This document shows positions 11,930-23,374 of a stretch of 64,000 bases of DNA, one piece after another (the first letter of the stretch is position 1; each line of letters starts with the position of its first letter). Below the pieces are notes generated by a model. That model saw only the letters and a list, made by a program, of their open reading frames with translations, did no database searches and was not told where the DNA came from. The position numbers and the translations under genes were made by a program. This DNA is from Zingiber officinale (Eukaryota > Streptophyta > Magnoliopsida > Zingiberales > Zingiberaceae). The DNA lies in NCBI RefSeq assembly GCF_018446385.1, contig NC_055996.1, forward strand, positions 127,892,532 through 127,956,531, given 5' to 3'.

Positions 11930-12235
11930 GAGCTCTGGATCGGTGACCAGACCGATCTGATACTTGGCTCGATCGGTCCGGTGACCGATCAGTACCAAAC
12001 AGGTGTTTACGGAATTACCCGATCGGTCCGGTGACCGATCGAGCGAAGATCGGGAGAAGAAGAGGGGATCGGTCGTGGACCGATCCACGAGTCTCGATCG
12101 GTCCACACCGATCAGCCAACTCTGTGAGAGTTGGCTATCGTCTCTGATCAGATCGTCACCTGATCGATCCCAAGACCGATCAGAACACTCTGGACCAATC
12201 GAGTGTGCTCGATCGGTCCGAGCCGCTATGGACAC
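11930..12235 (+). repeat. Palindromic word cluster (GATCGGTC/GACCGATC) in LTR F
   Basis: At least eight copies of GATCGGTC or its complement GACCGATC, several arranged as CGATCGGTCCGGTGACCGATC-like dyads. The cluster lies in the part of the LTR that corresponds to the palindrome clusters of LTRs C1, E, G1, G2, H and L, each with its own word. Confidence 0.8.
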
Positions 12236-14663
12236 AACGGCTATCTCGCTTCGTCTGCATTCTTCTTCGTAGGTTGCGGAGATACCGGATGATATAAGGC
12301 CTCTGGTGAAGAACGAAAGAACACCGAAAGAAGCATCGCTAATTCTTCTTCTTCCTCTTGAGCTTTCTTTGGCCTGAGTTTCTTTGAAGCTTCGCGTGAG
12401 CTTCGTCGTTGGTTTAAGCTGCTGCTGTGAAGCTGCTGCTTCATCAACGGACTCCGACGAGAAGGCAAGCAAGTGTGTTTACAATTTCTATTGTTCTTGT
12501 TTGTTTCCTCTATTGTTGTACTCCTCTGTTTTGCTGTTGCAAAGACTTTGTGGTGAGGTGTCTCCACCCAGAAGGAGTTCATATTAGCCGGTTATCCGGG
12601 GTTTCATCCACCGACGGATTGATAGGCTTCGTCCACCTTACGGACACGCCGAGGAGTAGGAGTATTATCTCCGAACCTCGTTACATCGCTGTGCTTGAGG
12701 TTTGATTTCTCCATTTACGTTTCTGTTGTTATTTTTCCGCTGCGCTAACTTGATTTGTAGAAAGAAACGCAAAATTGGGGTCGGCTATTCACACCCCCCC
12801 TCTCTAGCCGCATCCGAAGGTCCTAACAATAATAAGAAGGAGCCCAAAAATGTAATTTGGGATTGGTGCGGTAGTTCAATAATAGTTCTCTAATGGAATG
12901 AATTATTATTGATAAAATTAAGTTGTGTGTTCGGGGCGAACACGGGATGCTTAATTTTATCGGGAGACCAAAACCAATTCCTCCTCTCGGTCCCTATCGT
13001 AGCCTCTTATTTATAGAGTACTATACCCACCTATACCCACCTTCTATACACACCTAAAGGGGGCCGGCCAAGCTAGCTTGGAATCAAGCTAGGGCCGACC
13101 TAAGCATGGTTTAAGGTGGCCGGCCCTAGCTTGAACCCAAGCTAGAGGGGGCCGGCCATATTAAATTTAAAAGAATTTTAATTTTTATTTTTATTATGTG
13201 GAAGATATAATTTATTAAAGAGAGTTAAAATTAAAATATCTCTCTTGTAAAGGATCTACAAAAGATTACAGAAAGAGATTAAATCTCTTTCCTTATTTGT
13301 AGATTGGTGAGATATTTTATTTTCTCTTTAAAAATTATTCACATGTTGAAAAATTAAAATTGTAGAAATTTCTTTTTATCAACCATGAAGAGATTTTTGA
13401 AGAGAAATTTTATTTTTAAAATTTCCGGAAACAAATTAGGAAGTTTTAATTTGTTGATTAAAACTTGTCTAACTTATTCCTCCATGTGGTGGCCGGCCAC
13501 AATTCAATTAATTAGGAAATTTTATTTATTTTTTCTTAATTAATTGTTGTCAAGGAAATTAAGGAAATTTTATTGTACTTAAATTTCCTAATTTACCAAG
13601 GCTAAGGAATATAAAAGAAGGGGGGTGCCTTCAAGGGTAACAACCTCTATTATTTCTCTCCCTCTTTTGTTCCTTGGTGTGGCCGGCTATTATCATCCTC
13701 TCTTCCTCTTGTGGTGGTCGAACCTCTCTCTCCCCTTGGAGTTCTCGTGGTGGCCGGATACTACTTGGAGAAGAAGAAGAAGAAGGAGAGAAAGCTAGCA
13801 TCTCTTGGAGCTTGGTTGGTGTTTTGATTTTCTTCCTTAGTGAAGCTTCCTTATTGTGGCCAAACCTAGCTTGGAGGAGAAGAAGGTGGTTGGTGGTTTC
13901 TCATCTCGGAAGATCGTTGCCCACACAACGTCCGAGGTTAGAAGAGGAATACGGTAGAAGATCAAGAGGTCTTTCTAGAAGGTATAACTAGTTGTTTTTC
14001 CTTTTCCGCATCATACTAGTTATTTATGGAAATAATACCAAATACAAGAGGCTTACGTTATAGTATTTCGAATATGTTTTTCGAAGTTGTGTTCTTTTGT
14101 TTTATTTTTCCTTGTGATTTGATTGTTCTTTTCGGTTAACCTAAAGTTATTTTAGGAAATTAAATATTAGATTTCTATAAAAGGTTTTGTCTAGTCGGTG
14201 GTGGTTGCTCCCATATCTAAGAAGGTCATGTGCCTCGCCACGTCAGTACTGGGAACCAATTATGGAAATTAATATTTAATGGAATTAATAACTTAAGGTG
14301 ATTTGGGTCGAACGTGTTAAGTTCCGCAGGAGATCCAAGTCAAAACCTAAAAGAACAAATAGATTAAGTTTTGGATCAAACGTGTTAAGTTTCGCAGGCT
14401 ATCCAAAATTTAATTTAAAAGAACACATGGTAGCTAGGAAAAGGTTCAGACCTTTGTACAAAATTTTTGTACAGTGGAACCTCTAGGTTTTCTGAGTAGC
14501 AACCAACAGCAGGAGCTTAGGAGCACAGGAAGTCGAGCGGAAGACGCAGCTAGCGAGAAGGACGGCACGAGAAGGGAGCCGATGGGCTCGGTGCGTCCGA
14601 AAGACGAGAGAGCTGCGGAAGAGTACTCCGGTGGGCGTGAAGAGCGTGCATGGCGTTCGAGGG

Positions 14664-17069
14664 TGTTAGAGTGTATACTGAAAGCCTAAGTTTTTGTAAA
14701 CATTTATTTTGAATAAAGAATCACATTTAGTCAAATTGTCTACATTTGTTTGTAGTTGTTCAATTAATTTATATTGTAGATAACATAGTATGTGGTGTCA
14801 CATACAGAAGATGATGTTATCAGTACCTTATAATTTATAAACAGTGGCTCACGACCAAAATGGAAAGGAACAAACCATTGGAAGGTCGTAGTATAATTAG
14901 GAATTAGTTTATCTTAACTATATAATTACACTAGTACACCTAGAGTGTATTGAGTAGGCCCATTAGAGGTCGTTTCTTTTATACTGACTTTATAAAGGAA
15001 CAAAGACCTCAGTTATTATGGAAGTGTGTGCTCTTAATCCTAATATAATAACAAGCACATATATTTGATATTTATTTCTTTAATTTATCAATGGGTGAGA
15101 TTTAGTTCGATAAATCAATAAGCCCGATAAGTTGGGAAATGATATCACTTATAGTGTGTGTTGTTGATTATAGAAGGAAACTGTGTCCTAGTAATCTAGG
15201 TTGATAATGTCCCCAAGATGAGCTTATAAGGATTGTCATGTTAAACCCTGCAGGTGGACTTAGTCCGACATGACGATAAGGTTGAGTGGTACTATTCTTG
15301 GACTAAGATATTAATTAAATGAGTTGTCAGTAACTCACTTAATTAGTGGACATTCGACATCTTAAACACAAGGAGACTAACACACTCATAATAAGAAGGA
15401 GCCCAAAAATGTAATTTGAGATTGGTGCGGTAGTTCAATAATAATTCTCTAGTGGAATGAATTATTATTGATAAAATTAAGTTGTGTGTTCGGGGCGAAC
15501 ACGGGATGCTTAATTTTATCGGGAGACCAAAACCAATTCCTCCTCTCGGTCCCTATCGTAGCCTCTTATTTATAGAGTACTATACCCACCTATACCCACC
15601 TTCATACCCATGATGTAGGGGCCGGCCAAGCTTGCTTGTGGATCAAGCTAGGGCCGGCCAAGCCTTGGTTCATGGGTGGCCGACCCTAGCTTGAACCCAA
15701 GCTTAGGTGGCCGGCCCCCATTAAATTAAAAAGAATTTTAATTTTAAATTTTTCTTATGTGAAAGATATAATTTAATTGGAGAGATTAAAAATTAAAATA
15801 TCTCTTAAAAGGATCTACAAAAGATTAAAGAAAGAGATTAGATCTCTTTCCTTATTTGTAGATTGGAAAGATATTTTATTTTTCTTCTTTGTAAATTATT
15901 CACATGTTGAAAAATTAAAATTATAGAAATTTATTTTTATCAACCATGAAGGGATTTTAAAGGGAAATTTTATTTTTAAAAATTTCCGAAGACAAATAAG
16001 GAATTTTAAATTGTTGATTGAAATTGCTTTGTTTGCTCTTATTGATGTGGCTGGCCATGACATGGAGGTTAAGGAAATTTTGTTTAATTTTTTCTTAATT
16101 AATTCATATCAAGGAAAGTTAAGGAAATTTTATTGTAATTAAATTTCCTTATTTACCAAACCTAAGGAATATAAAAGAGGGGGTTAGGGTGCCTTCATGA
16201 CACACAACTTTATTATTCTTATCCCTCTTTTCTTCCTTGGTGTGGTTGGCCCCTTCAAGATCTCTCTTCTCCTTGTTGTGGCCGAATCTCTTCTTCCTCT
16301 TGGAGATCAAGTGGTGGCCGGTTTTCTAGCTTGGAGAAGAAGGAGAGAAAGCTTTCATCCCTTGGAGCATTGGTGGTGGTTTCTCTTCTTCCTTGGAGGT
16401 GCACTTGGTTTGGCCGAATCTTGCAAGGAGGAGAAGAAGGTGCTTTGGTGGTTTCTCATCTCGGAAGATCATTGCCCACACAACGTCCGAGGTTAGAAGA
16501 GGAATACGGTAGAAGACCTAGAGGTTTTTGCTTGCAAAAGAAAAGGTATACTAGTATTTTATTTCCGCATCATACTAGTTTTATCTTCATGTAAAAAAAA
16601 TACCAAATACAAGAGGCATGCGATTCTAGTATTTCGAATTTATTTTCGATGTTGTGTTCTTTGTTTTTCTTTTCCTTGTGATTTGATTGTTCTTTTCGGT
16701 TGACCTAAAGTTATTTAAGGAAATTAAATATTAGCTTTTCTTAAAAGACTTTGTCTAGGCGGTGGTGGTTGTTCCCATATCCAAGAAGGCCATGTGCATC
16801 GCCATGCAGTCCTGGAAGCCAATTTTGGAAGTTAATATTTAATGAAATTAATAACCTAGGTGATTTTGATCGAACGTGTTAAGTTCCGCAGGAGATCCAA
16901 GTCTAAACCTAAAAGAACAAATAGATTAAACTTTGGATCAAACATGTTAAGTTCCGCAGGCGATCCAAGTTTAATTTAAAAGAACACATGGTAGCTAGGA
17001 AAAGGTTCAGACCTTTGTACAAAATTTTTGTACAGTGGAACCATTAGGTTTTCCGAGTAGCAACCAACA
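14664..17069 (+). mobile_element. B2: 2.4-kb solo LTR inside C1 LTR
   Basis: Starts TGTTAGAGTG and ends AACCAACA. It is flanked by GAGGG (14659-14663) and GAGAG (17070-17074), a duplication with one change. It is collinear with B1 over its whole 2406 bases. The TATA box is at 16170-16176. Only about 155 bases of host LTR (14509-14663) separate it from B1, so the two inserted independently. Confidence 0.9.
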
Positions 17070-17215
17070 GAGAGACGTTAAGCCGGGACGGAAGGCTTCT
17101 TGAGGAGAAGGTCAGGAATTGGGTTCGGGTGAGCCCTATTCCGGTTGTTCACAATCACCCAAAAGATCGGAGCATCGGAAGCTGAAGAAAGCAAGCTGGA
17201 ATTTGAGCTGCCAGC

Positions 17216-17405
17216 TTGGAGGCGCCTCCATCAGGCTTGGTGGCGCTTCCAGCTTGAAGGCGCCTTCAGGCTTGTTGAAGGCGCCTTCAACAGGTCAAAC
17301 TGACCGTTTCGAGCTGCAGATAAAGTTTTATCCGCTGACCGAGCTGGAGGCACCTTAAACCTTGTTGAAGGTGCCTTGGACCCTCGGGATAGGATTTCCA
17401 GGACC
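17216..17405 (+). repeat. GGCGCC palindrome cluster upstream of TATA in C1 LTR
   Basis: Three exact GGCGCC-centred palindromes (GAGGCGCCTC, AAGGCGCCTT twice) and several one-step variants lie directly before the TATA box CCTATAAAAAGG. C2 has a different word at the equivalent place (GAGCGCTC and GGAGCTACTCC). Confidence 0.75.
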
Positions 17406-17741
17406 TATAAAAAGGCTCTTGGAGCTAGGAAAGGAAATAACAACTCAAGCAATCATTGTGTAGCCATTCCTAGCAATAGTTCTAAGCTTCCAAAGTGTAA
17501 AAGGCTTCTCCGCCTTCAGAGAAGGAGAATTTTTCTACTGAGCTCTTCATCGCCTTGGATTAACAACCGTCTTGGTTGTAACCAGGTTAACTCCCAGTCT
17601 TCTCTGTCTTTCTATATTTTCGTATTGCTTTATTAATTTATCACTATTGCACTAATTGAGTTGAAAGTACGAGGAGGGTATATTTTATTTTTTTGTTTAC
17701 AGCAATTCACCCCCCTCTTGCCGGCCTCCACTGCACCTACA

Positions 17742-19705
17742 GAGGGCACACCCACCACCATGAAATACGACCAGCGCGTCCTCATAGGGGCTCCTCCCCC
17801 AAAGATATAGTCAATTTTATCTGACCCAATGGTTGAATTTCATTTCTTGTAAACCCATATAGAGGAGTTACCATGGATTGTAGCTCGCTCGAATCCATCT
17901 ACAACTGATCAAAAGTTTGTTTGAAAATAATATTAATTGGACTATCAGTATCAATAAAGGTACGAGAAATGTTATAATTAGCTATAACAATCTTTATTAT
18001 TAATGCATCATCCTGGGGCACTTCTACCTCCTCCAGATCTCTAGGTCCGAAACTAATTTCTGGCTCAGCCGCCTTCTCTGCGCTACACCCAACAACGTGA
18101 ATCTCTAGTCTCCGAGCATGTGACTTCCTCGCCCGGTTAGAGTCACCATCCATCGATTCTCTAGCTATCATGTTAATATTATCTTGAGCGACATTATTAC
18201 GATTTTCTTCTTGTCGAACTGATGTTGTCACTTGTTGCGCCTGACCGAGCGCTTGAGCTTGCCCGGTCGGGAGTGGTAAAACTCCTCCTTGTAACTCAAT
18301 CGTCCGATATTCTATCTTGAGTGGGCTATTTTACCTTGGATACTGTCAACGATTTGGGGCTGGAGAATGCCACCGATATTGAGGATTACGAGCTTGCTGA
18401 TTCCTCAAAGTATAACAATTTTCTGTACTGTGAGTATTCGTTTGATGGTATGTGAACCATCTTCATGGAATCACTTGAGGGACTCCCATGTGTTGCACAG
18501 CTTGAGGTCGTGGTTCAGAGTGTCTTTGTGGAGGAACCGCACGAGGCCCTCTGGGTGGATGAGCAAGCACCACTGGACGATCCATATTTGGAGTAAGAGT
18601 GGGAGCAACCTCTTTCCTTCGAGCAACTTGAGGTTCCTCCATATTAATGAACTCAGTTGCTGGTTCGATTAATATATAGATCAAAGTTGGTGGGAGGATT
18701 TCTGACCAGATCTTTAAAGAAATTATTATCATTAAGTCCTTGAAAGAAAGCACTTACCAAAATCTCCGTAGTAGCCATAGGAACATCTATAGCTATTTGA
18801 TTAAATCTCTTAATATAAGCTCTGATGTTTTTCTTGGGCCCCTGTTTAATTGAAAAAAGATTCCATGGGATTTTGTGATACCGTCAGTTACTAGAGAATG
18901 ATGGAGAAATACCTTACAAAAATCCTTAAAATGATGAATAGAGTTATTTGGCAACCTCTTAAACCATCTTTGGGCTGCCCCTCCAAATGTAGTGAGGAAC
19001 ATCCGACACTTAACACCATTAGTAAATTATTGCAGGAGAGCAGTATTTTCAAATTTAAGAAGATGATCTTCTGGATCGGTTGTCCCCAAATATTCTCCGA
19101 TATTTAAGTTTTGATAATGCTTTGGAAAAGGATCATTAGTACCCGTTCAGAGAACAGAGTAACGATCCTCTCAGGGGAGCTATCACTGGCTATGATCTTC
19201 CCTTTATGCTTATCCCGTATAGATGCTTCTCCTGAAGATTCTTGGAGGGGTTCCCTTCGCCCTCCTTGTTCAAAAGGTGCACGAAAAAATGCTCGAAAAC
19301 TTCGAGTTGGGGAGAGAGGAGCAAGAAGCAAGTGAGTAGGATCATCTTCCTCACCTCCCCTTTCCTTTTGATAAGTAGTTGTCGATATCACTGGGTTTGG
19401 AGCCACGGGCAATGTACCACTAGTATTGACTTGTTGTTGTTATTGTTGCAATAGCTTCTGCACTCTAGCGTTGATGAGCAGGTCCAGATCTTATTGCGTC
19501 ATGGTTATGGTGTTAAGTTTTCCAGCTTCTTCCATCTCATAACTTCATATCCAGGTGAAGAATCAGGCAACGCCAAATTTGATTCTGTCTGAAATCTGCG
19601 AGGAAGTGTGCTAGTGCCAATGAACGATGATTCCAAGGAAGATGAACTCCTGGAGATTCGGAAGAGCTCTTCAACGATGCTGCGGACAGTGAGACGAGCC
19701 AACAA
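17742..19705 (-). pseudogene. Ty3/Gypsy gag-protease remnant
   Basis: Minus-strand pieces in different frames form one decayed gag-protease region. 19505-19705 and 19104-19412 look like gag N-terminal parts. 18793-19002 has the retrotrans_gag signature AAQRWFKRLPNNSIHHFKDF. 18463-18753 is a Pro/Arg-rich linker. 17899-18231 has the segment ARRLEIHVVGCS, then SFGPRDLEEVEVPQDDALII and a protease-like FIDTDSPINIIF, where the usual DTG(S/A) is changed to DTDS. No integrase or RT follows to the left, because C1 begins at 17741. The element is a 5' fragment and is not functional. Confidence 0.75.
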
Positions 19706-20193
19706 AGCATTAGTGACCTAAGACCAGGGTGGGAATCCCTAGCTAGACCCTCTGATGCTCAAATCAGTTCTCTCTCTTGAAGGTGGAAGAAGAAGAAGAA
19801 GTACAGTAATGAAAGTACTCAGAAGTAGAGTTTTGGATGCTAGAGTTGCATACTTTGCCAACGGAGAGGATCCCCATTTTTATACTACCTCATATAACCT
19901 CTGTAGTCATGAGGTGGTCCGTGGTTTGTTAAAGTTTGTTAGAAGATGAAGTACCACTTTAGGCTTCATGTAATAATCCTTCAAGCAATCTTTTTTATAC
20001 CCCAAATGTACCTTTTTTGTTGTTTATGACTCATATTCCTGATGCAATATGAATAAGCATATGCCCCCGTAACTGAAGAAGCTTCTAGAAAATATTTTCC
20101 GGCAAGTTTATCAAGCTATCATAAAGTTGTTTACTATTTGTATGACATCTTCTGTTAAATATGTCTCGATCGGTTATTCAAGCCGATTGTATG

Positions 20194-20203
<10 letters not shown>

Positions 20204-20236
<33 letters not shown>
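20204..20236. repeat. (TA)n microsatellite after (TG)n
   Basis: About 16 TA units follow a short TG run at 20190-20202. Confidence 0.97.
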
Positions 20237-20238
<2 letters not shown>

Positions 20239-20254
20239 AGAATATCTTCTGTTA

Positions 20255-20960
20255 AGTATGTTTTGGCCGATAATGTACTATAGGCTTTATAAGGCTGTAA
20301 GCTCGGTCGGGATTTGCTCTACCGAGCGCATATAAGCACACTTGTGCTCGTCCGACCCTCACTCGACCGATCATGTATTAGAAGCTTTCATAAGGCTAAG
20401 TGCCCTTACGCTCAGTCGGCCTTTGCATGTTTGAGCGTATATAGACACATTTATGTCTGTCCAACTTTCACTCGGTCGATCATATACTAGAAGATTTCAT
20501 AAGGCTGAGTGTCTTTAAGCTCGGTCAGGATTTGCTTGACCAAACTCATATAAGCACACTTGTGCTCGTCCGGCCCTCACTCAGCCGATCATGTACTAGA
20601 AGCTTTTCATAATGCTGAGTGCCTTTAAGCTCGGTTGGGATTTGCTCGACCAAGTGCATATAAACATACTTGTGCTCGTTCGACCCTCACTCAACCAATC
20701 ATGTACTAGAAGCTTTCATAAGGCTGAGTGTCTTTAAGCTCAGTCAGGTTTTGCCTGTCTGAGCGTATATAGCAACATTTGTGTTTGTCCGACCCTCGCT
20801 CAGTCGATCATCTACTAAAAGCTTTCATAAGGCTGAGTGCTTTTACGTTCGGTCAGGCTTTGCCTATCTAATCATATATAGGCACACTTGTGCTCGTCCG
20901 GCTTTCACTCGGCCGATCATATACTAGAAACTTTCATAAGGCTAAGTGCTTCTAATCTCG
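20255..20960. repeat. 109-bp tandem array, about 6.5 copies
   Basis: The landmark CAT(G/A)TACTAGAAGCTTTCAT recurs at 20372, 20481, 20590, 20700, 20809 and 20918, with an early copy near 20262. Spacings are 109-110 bases. Each unit also has AAGCTCGGTC, ATATAAGCACACTTGTGCTCG and CACTCGGCCGATC. It lies in LTR-like DNA upstream of the plus TATA at 22668. Confidence 0.93.
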
Positions 20961-21158
20961 ATCAAACGTCACCTGACCGGGCGCCTGCGGAAAACCTTTT
21001 ATTTGGTCGGTCATTACCCTATTAATCATACATTCACCCAGCTATGGACCTCTCCTTTCTCTCTCGATCGTGACCTCCATGTCGTCTGACAAGCCAGCTT
21101 ATCATAACCCATATCAATAACATATTCCTTCAATCACCTCATTAATGGCGTAAGTTAC

Positions 21159-22522
21159 TGAAGGATCGAATAGAGACGATAAAGAGGGGGTGAATATCGT
21201 TCGTTTCAAAACATTTTCTTTTCGTATTAATTCATAAAACAAATATCAAAGTAGTAGCAGAAGTTAAACTAGAAAATATAGCCAAGTTCGCTTACTTGGT
21301 TCAGAGCCTGTATCGACTCCTACTCCAAGATCTGTGATTCTTAATCACACTATTGGGCAATTCATTAATAGTCTTCTTTTCAAAAACTTCGGAGAAGATG
21401 TAACTCGTATAGATGATTTATAGGATAGTAACAAACAACTATCTTAAAGAAATAATGAAAGCACAAAATAAACCGACAAAGATGAAGAGTTGAAGCGCAT
21501 ATCATCGGAGAAGAGTTAGAATAGCTTGCACGCGTAAATGAAGTATAGTAGCAATATAAATAGAAGAGTAGTAGATGAGAAGTTTTGCAGCTTTATTTCA
21601 TCGACTCGAATCTCGAGGTATTTTTATAAGCTTTGTTCTATCAACTGAAAAGATGTTTGGTCGACTGATCAATTCGGTCAACTGATCTCCCTATCAGCTG
21701 ACTGATCAATCAACTTTCATTTTTTTTCGAGATCCGATCTTCATGTCATTAATTCCATTAAATGTTTTGTCAACTGATAACTTTGATCGGTCGACCAAGC
21801 CATTTGTTTTCCTTCCCCGCTGAGACTTGAATCTACTTTGTCATTAATGCTTTTATTGTTTGGTCGACTGATACTTCGGTTCGATCGATCGATAAACCTA
21901 ATTTTCAAGTTTGTTTCTGTGCGATCTGAACTCTATCACATTAGCTAGGTTCGATTGACTAGACCACCTATTCGGTCAACCAATCCTTCGATTTCAGCAA
22001 AACAGAGTTAGTTCGATATAACACTAATATTCCCATAAAATAGAGTTAGCACAATATGAAATATGAATAAGAAAGACAATAAGACATGTCTTGATCTTAA
22101 CTTAGAAACCTCCTAGTTTCTTTAGTTGGATCAGCGACTTAGGGTTTGTCTCTTCTTGGAACATGACCTTCCTGTCGTTCCTCTCCAGTTGCTTACCTCA
22201 AGCTACCTGCCAAACATCAGGTCCTCCAGACCTGTTTGGACTTTAGCTTGACATTGAATCAACTCACCAAGGCTTCCTCTCGATATCAGGTCCTTTAGTC
22301 CTATTGAGTCTAACTGCTAGGTGTCATGTCCTCGACCCACCTGGACTTCCTGCATGGCTTCCACGATTTGCTAAGACTTCCCTGTCTAATCGCGACTAGA
22401 ACTTTCCTGGTTGAGTAAATAGCCTACATACTTAATCAATTCATCATATCATAACAAGACTTAACTTAAATCTTTGACAACATCAAAACTCAGGATTGAT
22501 TCTGGTGCACCCTGCACCAACA
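21159..22522 (-). mobile_element. H: reversed solo LTR with TSD GTTAC
   Basis: On the minus strand it starts TGTTGGTGCAGGG and ends TCGATCCTTCA. It is flanked by GTTAC at 21154-21158 and 22523-22527. It contains a cluster of GTCGACTGA/TCAGTCGAC words (21650-21960) upstream, in its own orientation, of a TATA box (CTTATAAAAATA, near 21613-21625). It is related to E and F by its start and its C-rich end. Confidence 0.9.
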
Positions 22523-22527
22523 GTTAC

Positions 22528-22900
22528 AAAAAGGGAACACACGAGTAACGGAGGATTCCTCGGACAGTAACTATATGACTCTAAGGCTGTATATATTTAC
22601 TTACTCGACAACTTTTGACACTCGACATTCTCTGTCATCTCATGATTACGGAAGTTATGAAAGATGGTATATAAAGGAGGAGTCTTCTCCGTTGGCAAGG
22701 TAAGTGAAATCACATTAAGTTACTCTCAATTACGCTTCTCAATTATGCTCAGCTATCCACACTCATCTACTGTTCTTATTTCTGCTCGGCCAATATATTG
22801 ACTTGAGCATCTGAGAGCCTATGCCAGGAACTTCTCCTCTGGTTTTTGGCGTTGATGTCCTGCTGCTCTCTTTGATGTGTGCATAGAGGTAGAAGAAATC
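22528..22900 (+). repeat. Gypsy-type LTR right part (promoter, R/U5)
   Basis: Continues the DNA interrupted by H. TATA at 22668-22675 (TATATAAAGG), then ATTGACTTGAGCATCTGAGAG followed by CCAGGAACTTCTCCT. The same order is seen in LTR K (GACTTGAGCGTCGGAGGG, GAACCCCTTCC). The end near 22880 is not defined by a duplication. Confidence 0.6.
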
Positions 22901-23372
22901 CCTTTTTATCTAATTCAAAATTTTTACATAGTCAATAGTACAACCACTTATTTAACATATTATTTTTCTAATTTTCAGATAGGATATTTTACAATTATTT
23001 GAATCCACACTATCAATATTTAAAGGTATTTATGTTTATTTTTTTCATTTTAATGTATTCGAATTTGTTATTTTAAAGTGTCAAGTGGGTCCATAAAATA
23101 GAGAAGAGTTAGATTTTTTTAAAAATAAAAAATTAAAAAGCTAAATCTTTCTACGGGCCAGCATCCTTTTTCATCTAATATTTTTTATTCTATAACTACT
23201 AAATGAAATTTTCTTTCCTTTCCTCCGATTGTCTTTTAATCTTGTGCAAAAGTTAATCTTTCATACTTTATAGTCAAGATTAAAAAAGATGCACAAATGA
23301 AAGATTGGACAAATTGAGAAAAAAGATAGACTATAAGACCTAGAGAATAAGATGGAAAAAAAGTGAGAGATA
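22901..23372. other. AT-rich DNA, nothing recognised
   Basis: No ORF, repeat boundary or RNA gene seen. Confidence 0.5.
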
Positions 23373-23374
23373 AA

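Larger units (their letters stand above)
11195..12828 (+). mobile_element. F: solo LTR inside B1
   Basis: Starts TGTTGGTGCAACC, ends TCCTAACA, and is flanked by ATAAT (11190-11194 and 12829-12833). Removing it with one duplication restores B1 to match B2 exactly at CACTCATAATAAGAAGG. It shares start, internal motifs (TCCACCGACGGAT, GGAGTAGGAGT) and the C-tract near the end with LTRs E, G1 and G2. Confidence 0.92.
10465..14508 (+). mobile_element. B1: 2.4-kb solo LTR inside C1 LTR, itself interrupted by F
   Basis: Begins TGTTGG, ends CCAACA, and is flanked by perfect 5-bp duplications GCAGG (10460-10464 and 14509-14513). After removing F (1634 bp plus 5) its length is 2405, against 2406 for B2, to which it aligns throughout. 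There are no internal genes; ORFs within are chance. A probable TATA box lies at 13610-13616 (TATAAAAG). Near the 3' end there is an imperfect tandem pair of about 65 bases, each with GAACGTGTTAAGTTCCGCAGG or a variant of it. Confidence 0.9.
8604..17741 (+). mobile_element. Element C1: gag-only Copia-type LTR element, 3' part
   Basis: Holds the C-terminal part of a gag gene, about 0.67 kb of noncoding DNA, a polypurine tract and a 3' LTR. No protease, integrase or RT lies between gag and the polypurine tract. Its gag and LTR match those of element C2 at the right end of the window (60819-64000). Element A interrupts it on the left, so the 5' half lies outside the window. Without pol it should depend on enzymes from another element. 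Confidence 0.8.
10380..17741 (+). repeat. Element C1 3' LTR with three nested insertions
   Basis: Starts TGTTGGACCCC after the polypurine tract and ends CCTACA. After removing B1, B2 and their target duplications about 0.90 kb remains, close to the about 0.92 kb of the C2 LTR (60819-62805 minus G2). The two share the start region (TGATCAACCAAGT), the middle (AGAAGGACGGCACGA-type text, GGTTCGGGTGAGC) and a C-tract before the end. The TATA box is near 17404 (CCTATAAAAAGG). Confidence 0.85.
19706..21158. mobile_element. Gypsy-type LTR DNA, left part
   Basis: Minus strand near 19730-19760 carries the LTR-end motif ACTGATTTGAGCATCAGAGG, followed toward lower positions by the gag remnant, with a minus TATA (TATAAAAATG) near 19876-19885. 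This fits the promoter end of that element's 5' LTR. Further right the DNA reads as the U3 of a plus-oriented LTR that resumes after H at 22528. The boundary between the two is not clear. Confidence 0.45.

Noticed and set aside
13674..13991. 105-codon ORF
   Set aside because: Lies within solo LTR B1; the matching place in B2 has a different frame.
14470..14490. TTTGTACAAA-like text near the B LTR ends, resembling a recombination att core
   Set aside because: Present in both natural LTR copies, so it is part of the repeat and not a cloning scar or phage site.
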